From assembly GCF_016808335.1 (NCBI RefSeq), contig NC_053142.1:42389674-42453673 (forward strand): a stretch of DNA of 64,000 nt. Direction: 5' to 3'. Shown here piece after piece: positions 12,490 through 24,329 of the stretch. A program made the position numbers and the translations under genes. The notes under the pieces were generated by a model that did no database searches, had not been told where the DNA came from, and worked only from the letters and a program-made list of their open reading frames with translations. The DNA is from Panicum virgatum (lineage: Eukaryota > Streptophyta > Magnoliopsida > Poales > Poaceae). Each line of letters opens with the position of its first letter. Position 1 is the stretch's first letter.

Positions 12490-14140
12490 AAATCTACTCT
12501 CTAAATCATCATTTAGAGAATCATTTGAGTAAAAATTATTTTCTATATCTTTGTGCTTTTCAAGAGCTTTTTTATATTTTGTGCATAGTCTAGAGAGTCA
12601 TTCTCGCTATTCATCTTCTGTTAGCGAGAAATCTGGAATAGAAGATGTCTATATTTAGATATCCAATTGAAGGGACTGTTGGAGGGTATTTTTTTCATCG
12701 AAATCTCTATTCCTGTAAACCAGGAAAGATATAAAGAGTTTTTTTGGAAATGTTTCACAAAGATTGGACACGCCAAAGAACAACTAAATATACTACCAAC
12801 AATATATTTGTATTTCGTTTTCTCACCATATGTTTGATGTCGAATTCATACTCTGGAAGTCTGGATCACCTCTTGTGACAACGCTCACCATTGGCGGGGA
12901 TAGTTGAAGGCTAGGGATGCAATTAGGGTTTGGGCCACGGTATTGGGGGCCATACATTTGACCTGAGTCCATGGGCCCCGCCAATCGGATTAGGACTAGG
13001 GGACAGTGTGGGAAGTGGATTTGTCCAATAAGGGTATGATTAAAAGCAAAGAGAATAGGGCAACAATCCACAAGGGATGAAGCCGAAAACACTTTAACAT
13101 TAGATGGAAATAAAGGTCTTCAAGAAAAAAAAAAGAATGTTGATGGGTCGGCTCGGGTTTAGTTACAAACTGCCATTCACAAAAAGAAAAATGTCCACAT
13201 TAACCTAAATTTTATAAAGTAGAGTAGTGGATTAAAAATTATTTATACTAGCCTATCAACCTGTGCAACTTTATGGGCAAGTATTTATAGTTACATATTC
13301 TCCTAGCTAGCACTGCCTCTGTTTTAAATTATAGTTTATTTTATGTTTGTCCTAAAGAAAATATATCTAATTTTGACTAAGTTTATGAAAAATATAGACT
13401 GATATATATTTTAGTCCATCTAGTGAACTTAGTTTAATATTATAGATATTTTTTATCAAATATAAAGAACAATCTGACATGACCTATAGTTTGCAATGAA
13501 GGGATTAAGTAAATAGAGTTTTTATTTATACACCACAATACATAGAATTTGAATATGTTTTAACCCTTTTATTATGAGTAAATATATTTTAACTTGTAAA
13601 CATCACAATCATGACTACGCTATCCCAGCTCTATTTTAGTGCCAGGCCAACACTATGGCATGCTGCTCATCACAAAAGCATCGAATTTTGTTTTTTTGGA
13701 AAGGACGACAGCTCTTTTTATACATAGACAGATGTAAACATATTTTTTATTAGCCCTTTGGATAGACTCTTTGATTTAAACAAGGAGAAGAGATTAAGAA
13801 GGATAGTCAGGGTAGATTTGACCTATAATATTTTATAGACTTAAAATTTTTGAAAGATCTAAATTAGGCCGGATCTAATTTTTTTCTATAATAGCAGATG
13901 GGTGTAATTAAGATATAGATATAGGATCTAAATCAGGTTGGATGTATTTTTTCTATAATAACAAATGTAACTAGAATATAGATATAGGGTGTTATTTTAG
14001 GCTAATTCTTCATAATAGCATACGTAGTTACCATATATTGATTGATGTCCACCTAGGATCCAATGGCTAGAATTTCTCTTTTTCTTTAGGGCGTTCATCT
14101 AGAATTCTAGCTGGTTGAACGTGTGATGGAAGAAGCCGTG
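12490..14140. other. Intergenic, AT-rich, no gene seen
   Basis: No convincing frame, splice structure or RNA gene. An imperfect tandem duplication of about 65-70 bp (GATCTAAAT...ATAGATATAG) lies at about 13856-13990. The rest looks like old non-coding repeat. Confidence 0.5.
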
Positions 14141-14260
14141 ACTTCACGTGGAGAAGCCTCCAATTAGCAACGGTAGTAAGACAAGATATTTGAAAATCCA
14201 CTCGACTGTTCAAAGCACCACAAGTTTTTGCCCCCACATGCGTCGTACTAGGTCACACGT

Positions 14261-15847
14261 TCACCTCGTGATGTACGCTACGAAGTCATCGAGATCCTTG
14301 CGCGAATTCCCACCGTCATCCACCGAGGCGCGGAGAGCCTCCCGTAGCTCCTTGGCCCGTTGCCGCACCGCCATCCCGCTGTCTGACAGCATTGCCTCCT
14401 CGGTGACCTTCTGGATGGCCTCTGCCGGCACGATCTCACCGTGCTTCTCCCAGGGCCTCACGAGGAGGCCGGCCTTGAGGTACTTGCACAGGAGCTCCGA
14501 GTCCCATGGCTGGTCGGAGTGCATGGGCCACGCGAGCACCGGCTTCCCGTGGCTCAGGCTCTCCAGGGTCGAGTTCCACCCGCAGTGGCTCATGAACGCC
14601 GCCGTCGCGCCGTGCGCTAGGATCTCCAGCTGCGGCGCCCACTCAAGGTTTTAAATCTCCCGCTATAGCTTCAGCTATGACCCGCTATAGCTATTTGAGG
14701 TATGGTTCCGCTATTTGAACTCGTGTGTATTTTAGCCGCTATAGCCCGCTGTAGCCTTATTTAGCCCGCTATTAGCTATTTTTTGAGTCCAACCGCTAAA
14801 CCCCTTAGCCCGCTATTTAAAACCATGCGCCCACTCGGTGATCACCAGCCCCGCCCCCTCGGTTTCCTTGGTGAACTCGGCCAGGAACTTGGCGTGCCGG
14901 CTCTCGCCGGACTCGGCGAATATGTTGGCGCTGTCGGCGTCGCGGAGGACCCAGATGAACCGTTGCTTGCTGCCCTTGAGCGCCGCCGCGAGCTCGGCGA
15001 CCTGCTCGGCGTGGAGGTACGACGTCGTGCCGAAGGAGACGTAGAGCACGGACGCCGGCGGCTGCTCGTCGAGCCACTCCAGGCACGCGTGCCGTGCCGG
15101 CCCCGGCGCCCGGGCGTCCGCGTCGAGCAGCGGGTTCAGCGGCCCGACCCCGAAAAGCCTTTGGCCCTGGAACTGCGGCTGCGCGGCAACCACGTCGATG
15201 AACTCGCCCTCCAGGGCGCGGCACGTGTTCATAACCACGCCGGCGATGGGCGCGCCCTGCTCGTCCTGCTCCATCTGGACGATGAAATCCACGAACTCCT
15301 TGGACATGCAGGCGTCGACGGGGAGGAACTGGAGGCCGTAGTCGCGCAGGAGCCGGTGCCCCGGGTCGAGCCACCCGACGTTGTACGACATGGCCACGCA
15401 CTGCAGCCCGAACGCCTCGCCGTTGCCCAGCCGCGCCGCCTCCGTGGCGGCGAAGGCGTTGAGGCGGTCGAACACGACGGCCACGCGGCGGTAGGTGGTG
15501 GACAGGCGCCCGAGGAGCGCTGCGAGCGGGGCGCGCGCCTCGGACGCGAAGACCTCGAACAGGGGCATGAGGTGGTTCGGGAACGGCGAGGCCGCCGCCG
15601 GGTCTGGGGCCGGGGAGTCGTACGCCGGGACGTCGAGGTCGTGGAACTGGATGGAGCCGAGGGCCCTGGGGTCCCAGCCGTGGACGCGCTCGCGCGCCTG
15701 GCGGACGTGCGGCGGCGGCGCCGCGTAGTGCACGGCGAGCCCCCGCGACGCGAGCAGCAGCGACAGGTGGAGCAGCTGGTTCAGGTGGCCCTGCGCCGGG
15801 AACGGCACGGCCACCACGGCAACCGATTCCAGCGCGTCAACCGCCAT
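14261..15847 (-). pseudogene. Tandem cis-zeatin O-glucosyltransferase-like gene broken by a MITE
   Basis: A paralogue of the gene at 10581-11990. The first part (15847 to about 14828) runs from MAVDALESV through the [10 protein letters not shown] motif up to the first residues of the PSPG box (VITEWA). There a 184-bp MITE plus 8-bp duplication interrupts it. The second part (14635-14261) resumes in the same frame with the rest of the PSPG box (HCGWNST...HSDQ) and ends DFVAYITR. The insertion adds 192 bp, a multiple of three, but the MITE carries several in-frame stops, so translation ends with HGFK after the junction. Without the donor box the 344-aa product should lack transferase activity. 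Both flanks are otherwise intact, which points to a recent break. Confidence 0.88.
14644..14827. mobile_element. hAT-like MITE in UGT coding sequence
   Basis: A 184-bp insert with terminal inverted repeats CAAGGTTTTAAAT and CATGGTTTTAAAT, flanked by the perfect 8-bp duplication CGCCCACT (14636-14643 and 14828-14835). An 8-bp duplication with CA(R)GG-type ends fits the hAT superfamily. The inside repeats the words CCCGCTA and AGCTAT. It encodes nothing. Confidence 0.9.
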
Positions 15848-15935
15848 GGGGGGGCCTGTCAGAGCTCAGACTGTATGCGCAGGTGTACTTCCAGTTCCAG
15901 TGGGCTGGGGCATAGAATTTTTGTAGACCGATTGG

Positions 15936-15948
15936 CTATATATATAGA
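15936..15948 (-). promoter_or_regulatory. TATA box of the broken UGT paralogue
   Basis: CTATATATATAG on the minus strand about 90 bp upstream of the ATG at 15847. It suggests the gene had, and may keep, a working core promoter. Confidence 0.45.
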
Positions 15949-16340
15949 CACACGCCGCAACCTTTCGGGAAACCAACCTGCGGCTCCAGCGCCCATCAGA
16001 AATATCGTCACCGGATCGCAGGGGATAACTCTTGAACAATGCCCGATCTCGAGGAAAAAATTGCAATATTAGGACTGCAAACACTGACCACTCGTGAATT
16101 TGCCACTCCCAGTGAATGACACGGTGGGACCATCTGTGCCTATGAAATGTGGGGTCAATGGCAAAACTGTAAAGGCCAATGTTTGCCGTCCCATTTTTGC
16201 AAATCTCCCGATCTCGAGCGAGTGGGATGACCAACCCGTAGCAATCAGGTTGACAAATCAGACCAAGAAGTGCATGGCGACAGAGTACTCGACTTGATTG
16301 GCTCGCTGTCATGGTGGCTTCAGCTCCGCTGGGATCTTGT

Positions 16341-16468
16341 TCAGTGGGATGCGCGTCCTTTCTTCACGGAAAGCTCGTCGTAGCCAAACAGCGACGGCGC
16401 AGGCGGCCCGCGCTCGTCATCGGTGACGAAGAACGACGGCCGGCCGGTGTGATCCTCTTCAGCGCAGC
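16341..16468 (-). pseudogene. Orphan terminal exon, product unknown
   Basis: CATTTCAG is followed by a 128-bp open frame that begins in phase 2 and ends in TGA. The 41 residues include GRPSFFVTDDERGPP and PSLFGYDELS, which looks protein-like rather than random. No matching upstream exon is obvious in the GC-rich stretch 16.55-17.3 kb, whose long frames have no recognisable motif. It may be the 3' end of a truncated gene; I do not recognise the family. Confidence 0.35.
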
Positions 16469-18344
16469 CTGAAATGGAACAAGTCAGGGAAGTGGGCACG
16501 CAACCGATGACGTACAGTTCTAGCTACAAAACGATCGACGAAGGATAGATTTGGAGTGTTGGACTTGGACCTCAGGGGAAGTGACTGCAAAAGTGCGTCA
16601 CCACCAGTCACCGAGTCCAATCCTTCCACATGCATCATGAACGTTTCGCTGTCGCGCTCGCGTCTGGCCCGGCGTTCCTCCAGTCAGCCGCCGCCGCGCG
16701 CCGGCTTCGCTACGGAACGGAAACTGTCACCGTCGCCCGTCGCTGCCCTTGCCCCCACAGGCGAGGGCTCCCACCGCGTGCCTCGATTTCTCCCGTGGCT
16801 CCTTCCCGGCGATTCCATTGGGCACGCCTCGCGATCTCTGCTCCGAGCCTCGTTGTCCCGTGCAGCTCGGTCGTATCGAGAGCCGTTTCCCGAGACAGAC
16901 AAGACGATCACGGCGAGGTGATGGCTGATGAAAGCGCCAAGGGAGCGAGGCGGATCGGCCGCGACGTGATCTTTGGTGGGGTGGCATCTTGCGCGGCAGG
17001 GGACACCGGGAAGCTCCGTCCGGGTCGTCCCGGGCGCAGGCAGCCGCGCGCTATCCTCCGCCCGCCGGTGCCCCGTCGGCGTCAGACTCGGCCCAGCGGC
17101 CGGCCTCGGCCGCGCAAGCCAGCCAGGCACGGGACGGGAGCCAACGCGGGGCGTCTGCGTCTGGACGGGGGCGCGAAAAGTCACTTGCCTGCACGATTCT
17201 CTGGACCATCCTCTCTTTCTGCTACAGGGCGTGCACGTTCCTCTTTCTCGCCGTCGAACAGTTTCCAGAACAACAACCTTCTATGAGCCACTGTACCGGC
17301 TATTTTTAGCTTGGAAGAGCAAGCGGGAGGAAGAAGGCGCACTTGCGCATGTTCAAAAAAAAAAATCAATGACCATATCTAATTCCTAATTGGAAGATGA
17401 ATGCGCAAAACCCCCTGCTAACCAAAATATGACAAACTCGGGGGTCCCAGAGTTCACTTGTGAGAGATTCGGAGTCGGTCCCATCCAAGGTCTATCTTCA
17501 ATTCTTCAGAGGGGCCAGATCGGCCAGGAGATCTTCAAAAAGTTGATTGCTATAGCCGTAGCAGTCTCCCTTCGCGCTTCCTTGGTTCGCATCTCCTGGC
17601 ACCGACAGCTTACCGGGTGCGTCGTCAGCCGCCGGCGTCGCCTCTACATCTACTGGCCCAGCGGCGCCGGGAGGGACAATGGCAGCTGGGATCGCCGGAC
17701 TACTAGATTGCTGCTGCTGCTGCTGGACGCCGCTGCAAGGGTAGAAGTTGTGAGGCGCCGGAAACTGGGTGCGAGGGACCATGGCTTCTGCTCCGGCAGG
17801 ATGATTGAGATTGGCACCCTCGTCGAAGCATGCTGGCTGCGTGGACGCCGTCGGCCTGACATGCTGCTGCCCTGCGAAAGACAGACGCGCTGCCTCGCTG
17901 TGATTTCAGTTCAGCTAGCAACTCCCAGTACACTCGCTCTTGGCACGCTTTCATGTCCTCCATCTGCAGCTGCTGCCCTGGTGGTGGTCGCGGGAACGGG
18001 AAGGGCGGCGGCCGAACCGTCTGGCTGGCTGCTAGGTTCGGTGGACGCATCATCACCGTCCGACCAAGAGAGTTGGGGACGGCTGAAGCGGTGCGGTGCG
18101 GCGGGCATAGCCTCAACACCGGCGGCGCTTGCCCGTGGGGCCCGTACGTCAACGGCGGCCGCTGCAGCTGCACTGGTCCCTGCATGCTGTTGTACATCGG
18201 CGGCGGCGGCCATTGCATCAGCGGGGGCAGCCCTGGTACGCCGTGGTAATACCCTGCTGCTCCGACTCCGGCCGGCGGCACTCACATGCCGCCGCCGCCG
18301 TTCGCGTGCGTCGTGGGGCGTGGTGGTCCCGGGGTCATTCTCTG

Positions 18345-18798
18345 GCGCTTCTTTCATTTTTATATTTAAAAAAATAAAATTTTAAAAATATATGTCGAAT
18401 AGGGAAATTTTCATTTGATCAATGTATCTAAATAAAAAAAAATAGCGTAGAAAAATCGATATAAAATTACAACTTGTAAAATACATTGATAAAATGAAAA
18501 ACTTTATGTAATAAAAGTTGTAGATCTTGTTTCATAGAATCTAGAACAGTTGAGTTTGTATTTTTTTGATTTTTCTATGATTTTATATCGATTTATAAGT
18601 TCACAGTTTAATGCGCACTTGGCGCCAGGACCTAAATGTAATTTTTTTTTACATTTAGGTCCTATTGCCCACTGGATGGGCGACAAGCACCCTGTCGCCC
18701 ATTAGGAGGGCGACAGACACCCATTTTTGAAAATTTCTCTATTCGGTATATATTTTTGAAATTTTGTTTTTTTAAAATATAAAAATGAAAAAAATTCC
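18345..18798. mobile_element. MULE-type MITE with long TIRs in NAC exon
   Basis: A 454-bp AT-rich insert with inverted repeats of about 65 bp containing TTTCATTTTTATATTT and GAATAG.GAAATTTTC. It is flanked by the perfect 9-bp duplication CATTCTCTG (18336-18344 and 18799-18807). Nine-bp duplication plus long TIRs is the Mutator signature. The interior holds GGGCGACA words and no coding capacity. Confidence 0.9.
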
Positions 18799-19229
18799 CA
18801 TTCTCTGCTGGGACGAAGCCCGCTTGTTCAGCGCGTTGGCGGCGAGCCCGCTCGGCTGCTCCACCGCGGGCCTCTTGCCCGCGCTCTTGCTCGACGTCGC
18901 CCGCGTCTCCGCGAACGGTCTCCGGCTGCGGCCCGGACCGCGACGAAGTTGGCGCCGGCTCGTCGCACGCGGGGGCGGGGGCGGGGGCTGAGGCGGAACT
19001 GGTGCTGCCCTTATCGTCCTCGAGCTCTCTCCATTTTTTCAACGGGCTCTTGTAAATCCTACACATGACGTACTTGTTCAACTGCAAGCATAAAGCTAGT
19101 CTCAAGTCAGGACAACCATTAGATGCAAACAAGAAATTTGGCGGGGATGAAGAAAGAGAACCCAAACTCTTTTCTTTTGAAAGACCGGGGAAAGAGAAGT
19201 TCAAAACTACACAAGTGTAGAGTACTAGA

Positions 19230-19490
19230 CTCGGGCTTTGTTTAGACGCATAAAGTTTTAAGTGTAAAGTACTATAGTACTTTTGTTTGTATTCGATAAT
19301 TATTGTCCCGCTATGAATTAACTAGGCTTAAAAGATTCGTCTCGCAAATTATAAATAAATTGTGTAATTAGTTATTTTGTTTAACTACATTTAATATTTC
19401 ATGCATGTGTTGAAAAATTCGATGTGATGAGAAATCTTGTAAAGTTTTGGAATTTTGAAGGGAACAAAACGAGCCTCAGTCAGAACTTCT
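19230..19490. mobile_element. Probable Tourist/Harbinger-like MITE in NAC pseudogene
   Basis: The block starts near GGGCTTTGTTTAGAC and ends near GAACAAAACGAGCC, weakly inverted, with an AT-rich, internally palindromic body (AAAGTTTT words near both ends), as in grass Tourist-type MITEs. I could not fix a clean target duplication, so boundaries are approximate. Confidence 0.45.
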
Positions 19491-20175
19491 CTGGGCTTCT
19501 CACCGGCCGCGTTCTCGGGACCTTTCTCCTTGTCGAGCTCCGGGACGGTGAGCTCGTGCATCAGCCACTTGGTCTTGGTCTCGTTCTCGTTCCTGGGCTC
19601 GCCCACGTAGTACGCGAGGGTGTTCTCGGTGAACTCGATCGCGCCGACGCTGAGGTTCTTCCTGGGACGACCCTTGCTCGCCTTGGAGTGGTCCGCCGCG
19701 CCCTTCTTCCTCCCCGGCTTCAACCGGCCGCGGTTGTCGGCCGTGCGCCGCGTCGGCCTGTCCCCTCCAGGGTACCTGCGGCTCCTCGGCGACAGGAAGT
19801 ACCAGTTGTCGTCCGCGCCCCTCTTCTGGTACCTTTCGGCGTAGTACGGGCCGTGTGATCAGCACATAATCCCATAAGCAAAGTGTCGAAGTGTACGCAG
19901 GTGCTGCATTACTGGAGTAGAAAGAGAACGGCCGGGGGATTAATTAGCAGTGGGGACCAGGTCGGGTGATGCTTACTGGTGAGTATCTCCGGGTGGCACT
20001 CGTACGCGTCCGCCTCGATGACGGCGTCGTTGGGCACGGTCGGCTTGTCCAGCAGCTTGGGGTGGAGGTAGAACTCCACGAGCTCCCGGAGCGTCGGCTT
20101 GAACCGGAACCCCACCGGGTAGTTGCCTTCCTCGTCGTCTCCCCCTCCGCTCGGTCTCTCCGCTACGCCTGCCAT

Positions 20176-21045
20176 GTCGGCGACTCGACTCGTGATCCGT
20201 ACGTGAGGATTCGAGGTTGGCACGGGAGGTAGACGACGGCAGGAGAGATATGTCATACGTCGGGAGTCCTTGTCGGGCCATGAGCTTTTTATTCTGCAGC
20301 TTCCTTCCTGCCGTCAGCCAACCTGATTGGAGACGAACAACAACTCTCAACACTTCCGTCGCTCATCAATGTAGCCTGCAGGTCTCCGTATTCGAGTCCC
20401 GGAGGCGCAGTACTTGCGATCCGTCCCAATCCCAAGTTTCACGCCGTTCCGGAAAGGAAACAGCTTGAAGCATCTGATTGGCTCCCGACCAGACCAGCCG
20501 ACCAGAAGACACCAGAGGCAGCACCTGCGTGCTCTGTTCGAACGAGGGCCTACTACCTCATTCCCCTAATCTCCAGAGTGAGCTGCCCGAAAAGCAAATG
20601 CTCGGCTGACCTATGGGCAAAATTTGTATTAGAGTTGGAACATATCGTTTATTACACAACTGCTACACCCAAACAAATTCAACAATATGGATTAGGCATC
20701 CTTTGGAGGCTAACAGGATGAATCAGTGTGGTGAGAAAAAAATCATGTACAGTCCAATTCGACGGGACGCTGCCCCTTTGGCTACCTTTTTGATATCCAA
20801 GCGCCCCAACGAGAGTTTAGACTCCATGACTACGACTAACATTTTGCCAAGACGCCCAGCGTTGCTCACCTGCCAGTTTTCTTGATTTGTCTCCGGTGAA
20901 TCCTCACGGCAACACTTGAGGTTGTTGTTTGCAACAATCAGAATTGCCCACCAAGTGGAGGTCTGATTGACCATGGCTTGCCTTCAGGCAACAAGGCCTC
21001 TGAAAAATATCCAAAGGTGAAATGTATAGGAGCTACTCTCAGTTA
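20176..21045. other. Intergenic between NAC pseudogene and SPT2 gene
   Basis: Left part is the former NAC promoter side. The right part up to 21045 is probably the 3' UTR of the SPT2-like gene (minus strand). I see no further gene. Confidence 0.4.
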
Positions 21046-24000
21046 CTATCGGCCCCGTGCCGCCATCTTTCGCCTCTTCCTCTCCTGCTCACGTCTCTCT
21101 TCCTCCTCAATCAGGCGGAGTTGCTCCTCGTCCTCCTGCCTAGCAATCCTTGCACTGAAAAGGAAGCAATATCAATCAAAATTGAAATCAGATACAAAAA
21201 AGAGGACATTAAGCCAGGGAAACCTCAAGGAATGCGTAACAATGCATATGCCATAAGGAGTACATGCACGCTGCACAGGAATGACCCTAGCATGTAATCG
21301 AATAGATGTTGAGCCCACAGAACAATCTAATGGCTCACTATAATACCAAAAATTATCTTTAATCATCTATGCATGCAGTGCAAAATTTATTTATATTTAA
21401 GCATTAAAGGATACAATCACATTCGATATATTGCCAAAGAAATAACCATGTTTAAGTTTTCTTCAATTTATACGATTGAATAAACTAAGACATAAAATCA
21501 ATACCTTCTTTTCTCTTCCCTCTCTATAGTAGCAAAATCTGCTTCCATGTCACTATCATCCTCATCTCTGCCAACATATTTTCTAGGATCATACCTGCAG
21601 CCGAAGCCAATAAATTAATATCCAATTATCTTTAAGCAATATTTGGAACAGCCATTGCAGTCGAATAATGCTTGGTTTGCTCAGTTTGACAACCATGTTT
21701 AGTAAAACATACACTTCTATAGAGGGTGGCACTCACTATAACTGACCCAAATGAACAATATAAAAGAGGTTTATCAAGGACAATACCCGAACATATTTCT
21801 GATCATGGCAAAAGGGTTCTCCTCATCTTCATCTTCATCTAATCTTCTTTTTGCCACTTGCTTTCTCTTTGCATGATCATCACGTATTCCATTGGAAGAG
21901 ATAGGCCGAGATGGCTGCGGAGATAGACAAAATAAAGTAACAAATGAAAAACATCAGCTATCCTGGCAAAACAAGAGTTCATACATATAGAAGAAATAAG
22001 TGTAGCATAGCATTAAACAGAAAACGAAGGTAAAGATGTGTTTCCTGCAAATAAATTATTACCATGGGTTTCGAAGGAGGTCGAATCTGCCTTTCTACTT
22101 GTTTTACTCTATCATTTGCCTGAAGTCTTCTTTGCTCTGAGTATTGACCCTGCGAAGAAAGAGGCCTTTGCCCTTGCATAGACTGAGACCTGTTACTTTG
22201 CAACTGCGGTCTGTGAGTTTGTGAAGATTGCAATTTCTGAACATGTGAAGACTGCTGCAGTCTTTGACTCTGCAATGACTGCTGCGTCCTTTGACTCTGC
22301 AATGACTGTTGTGGCTTCTGACCCTGTGACACCTGCTGTGGTCTTCTATTCGGCAATGACGGTTGTGGCCTCGGCTGCACCGACTGATGTGGTCTCTGAC
22401 CATGGGAAGAAAGCTGTGGTCTCTGACCAGCTGACTGCATCCTCTGACTTTGTGAGGATTTTGGCCTGTCAATCTCATGCCTCGAGGCTACACTGCCCTT
22501 CCTCAGAGCTGGATCATTCAAATCCTTTGAGAGATGCCTATTAGCAATAGAACCCTTGGTTGGAAGCTTTTGGCTTGTAGTTTTGCTAGTACTTGCCTGG
22601 TTGGATCCATTTCTAACAATACCATGCATCCTCTCACTGTCACGTGAAACCACCCTTTCTCTATTTGAGAAAGCCTCCTTTCTAATGGAATCTACCCTAC
22701 CTTCAGCATGTCTTTGGGTTGACAATGTATTCTTAGATCCATATCCATTTGACAGCCGTGCAGGTTGACTTGTTGCTGCCTTGCTCTTTGCAGCTGAATG
22801 CATCACCTCACGATCTTCAATATCAAAAAACCAACAATCAGCATTCCCTATCACAGAAACAGGGAAGACCTTGTTTAATGAAATTAAAGTTCAATCTTTA
22901 CTTACCAGTCTTTTGAGACAAGGAGGATCTAGCTGAAGGTTTCTCCTTTGGAGAGGACGAAAGGTCAGCATCATCTGAGAGTAGAAATGAATAATCCCGG
23001 TTATCCTTAAGTGCTTCAGCCTTCTTCTTTACCTGCAAATTGCAGCTGCTATGTTGTGAATACATTATTTCAGGCTCAGTGTAGCAAACATGCAAACAAT
23101 GCCATGAATATAAATTATTTATACCTCATTAACTATCTTTGGTTTATGCTGATGTCCATTTACTCTATTTTGAACTTTAGAGGAGGATGGCATATCCCTC
23201 TACAAAAGGAGAAAAAAAACGGTCACTTAATATTGTTTCAGCGCCTGATCAGAATTACATGAATGGGCATTATACTACATGTACTACAGAAGGCCTTAGA
23301 TCTCTTGAGATTGTGCTATGCAGTTCTTTCAATGACTTTCTTTCCTCAATCACTCGTCGAGAAATCACCGGCTTAGATGGTCCAAAGAAAGAGCCGAATC
23401 TACATAAAAAGAAGAAGTTATAGACACAGAAGAACACCATATAACAACAGTAAGGTAGGGTATGCATAGCATGTCTAAAGGCCCCCCCTTATTCATCAAA
23501 TATTGATTGGTGCATGCCATGATTTAAAAGAAAATGGGTTCATCAACATCACAACCACACTACAAAAACACATAATAGCTAATTGAAACAAGAATTTTCC
23601 AGTGGCATGCAACTCAAAAAAGTGTATAATCATCAATAGTATATGAAAACTTTTAGTTCTGTGATAGGAGACATTTCAGAAGGGAACAATCATCTACCAT
23701 GCAAATCTGAATTTTTCTGAATGGCATGCAATCAAAGAGAGTTTTTTTAAAAAAAATGCTGCTGATGAATGTGAAATAGGTACATAAAACAAGCTTACTT
23801 GTTATCCCTGGTTGGAGGAACTCTATCATTTGAAGAAGAACGGCCAGCTGCGCTGGCCGCAGCAGCCTTTGCCTTTCTTCTTATCTGCTCCTTAAGCCGT
23901 TCTCTCAATTCAAGGATCTCCTTCTGTCCCTCTAGAGGTTCTTCCTCCTCAACATACTCATCCCCAGCACCTGAACCATCTTCCTCGTACTCATCTTGAT

Positions 24001-24329
24001 CATAATACTCATCTTCATATTCATCCTCCACTGCTCGATGGTAACCCTACATGATAATTATCATCATTTGCACAGATTTTTCAAGATTTTCAATACTATG
24101 GCTCCCCTCTTAGTTTTATTATAATTATTACTTTCCACCTTAGAGCAAATCACAAATGAGACTTAAACAACCTCAGTTTTTCTCCATTCAGTTAACTAAC
24201 CCAACATTCCCATGCTACACTATTTGAACTGTGATTTATAGTGCTTTTAAGGACCATAAGTGGTCGAGACTGAACAAATGAAGTGTAAAAAGTAGAGCTT
24301 ACATTGGTCTCATATTCGTAGCCCCTCAT
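21046..24329 (-). CDS. SPT2-type chromatin protein, 9 coding exons
   Basis: Hand model, joining 24329-24303, 24046-23799, 23399-23288, 23199-23125, 23032-22906, 22814-22063, 21914-21787, 21594-21505 and 21154-21046. All junctions are GT/AG, phases agree, and the sum is 1668 bp (555 aa plus stop). The N-terminus (MRGYEYETN...) leads into a very acidic E/D/Y-rich stretch and a short coiled segment (EILELRERLKEQIRRK), then FFGPSKPVISRRVIEE. Exon 6 is a low-complexity S/Q/R/P region made of units such as QKPQQSLQSQR. The C-terminal 110 residues (ENPFAMIRNMFGYDPRKY, DDSDMEADFATIEREEKRS, RQEDEEQLRLIEEEERRE) are the conserved SPT2 domain. SPT2 proteins are nuclear histone H3-H4-binding factors linked to transcription elongation. 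The weakest junction is the exon 3 donor (GTAGTA). Confidence 0.88.

Larger units (their letters stand above)
17498..20175 (-). pseudogene. Decayed NAC-domain transcription factor gene
   Basis: Exon 1 (20175-19977) encodes MAGVAERPSGG and a NAC A/B region (NYPVGFRFKPTLRELVEFYL, then DAYECHPEIL) and ends at a GTAAGC donor. Exon 2 (about 19855-19500) carries YYAERYQKRG, WYFLSPRSRRYPGG and KTKWLMHEL, as in NAC subdomains C and D. Its expected acceptor reads CACACG instead of an AG. Exon 3 starts at 19081 after TTGCAG with NKYVMCRIYKSP (subdomain E) and runs into a P/Q/S-rich tail ending at 17500. That tail has a one-base frameshift near 18910, a 454-bp MITE (18345-18798), a TGA near 18284 and another shift near 17900. 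A Tourist-like MITE may sit between exons 2 and 3. NAC proteins are plant DNA-binding regulators; this copy should not make a full protein. Confidence 0.75.

Noticed and set aside
14783..16072. 429-aa plus-strand frame
   Set aside because: Antisense shadow of the UGT pseudogene in GC-rich codons.
16630..17286. 218-aa plus-strand and 166-aa minus-strand frames
   Set aside because: GC-rich, R/A/P-rich composition on both strands with no known motif or splice support.
22063..22814. Plus-strand frames opposite the S/Q/R-rich exon
   Set aside because: Shadows of the SPT2 exon, whose phases and splice sites fit a complete model.
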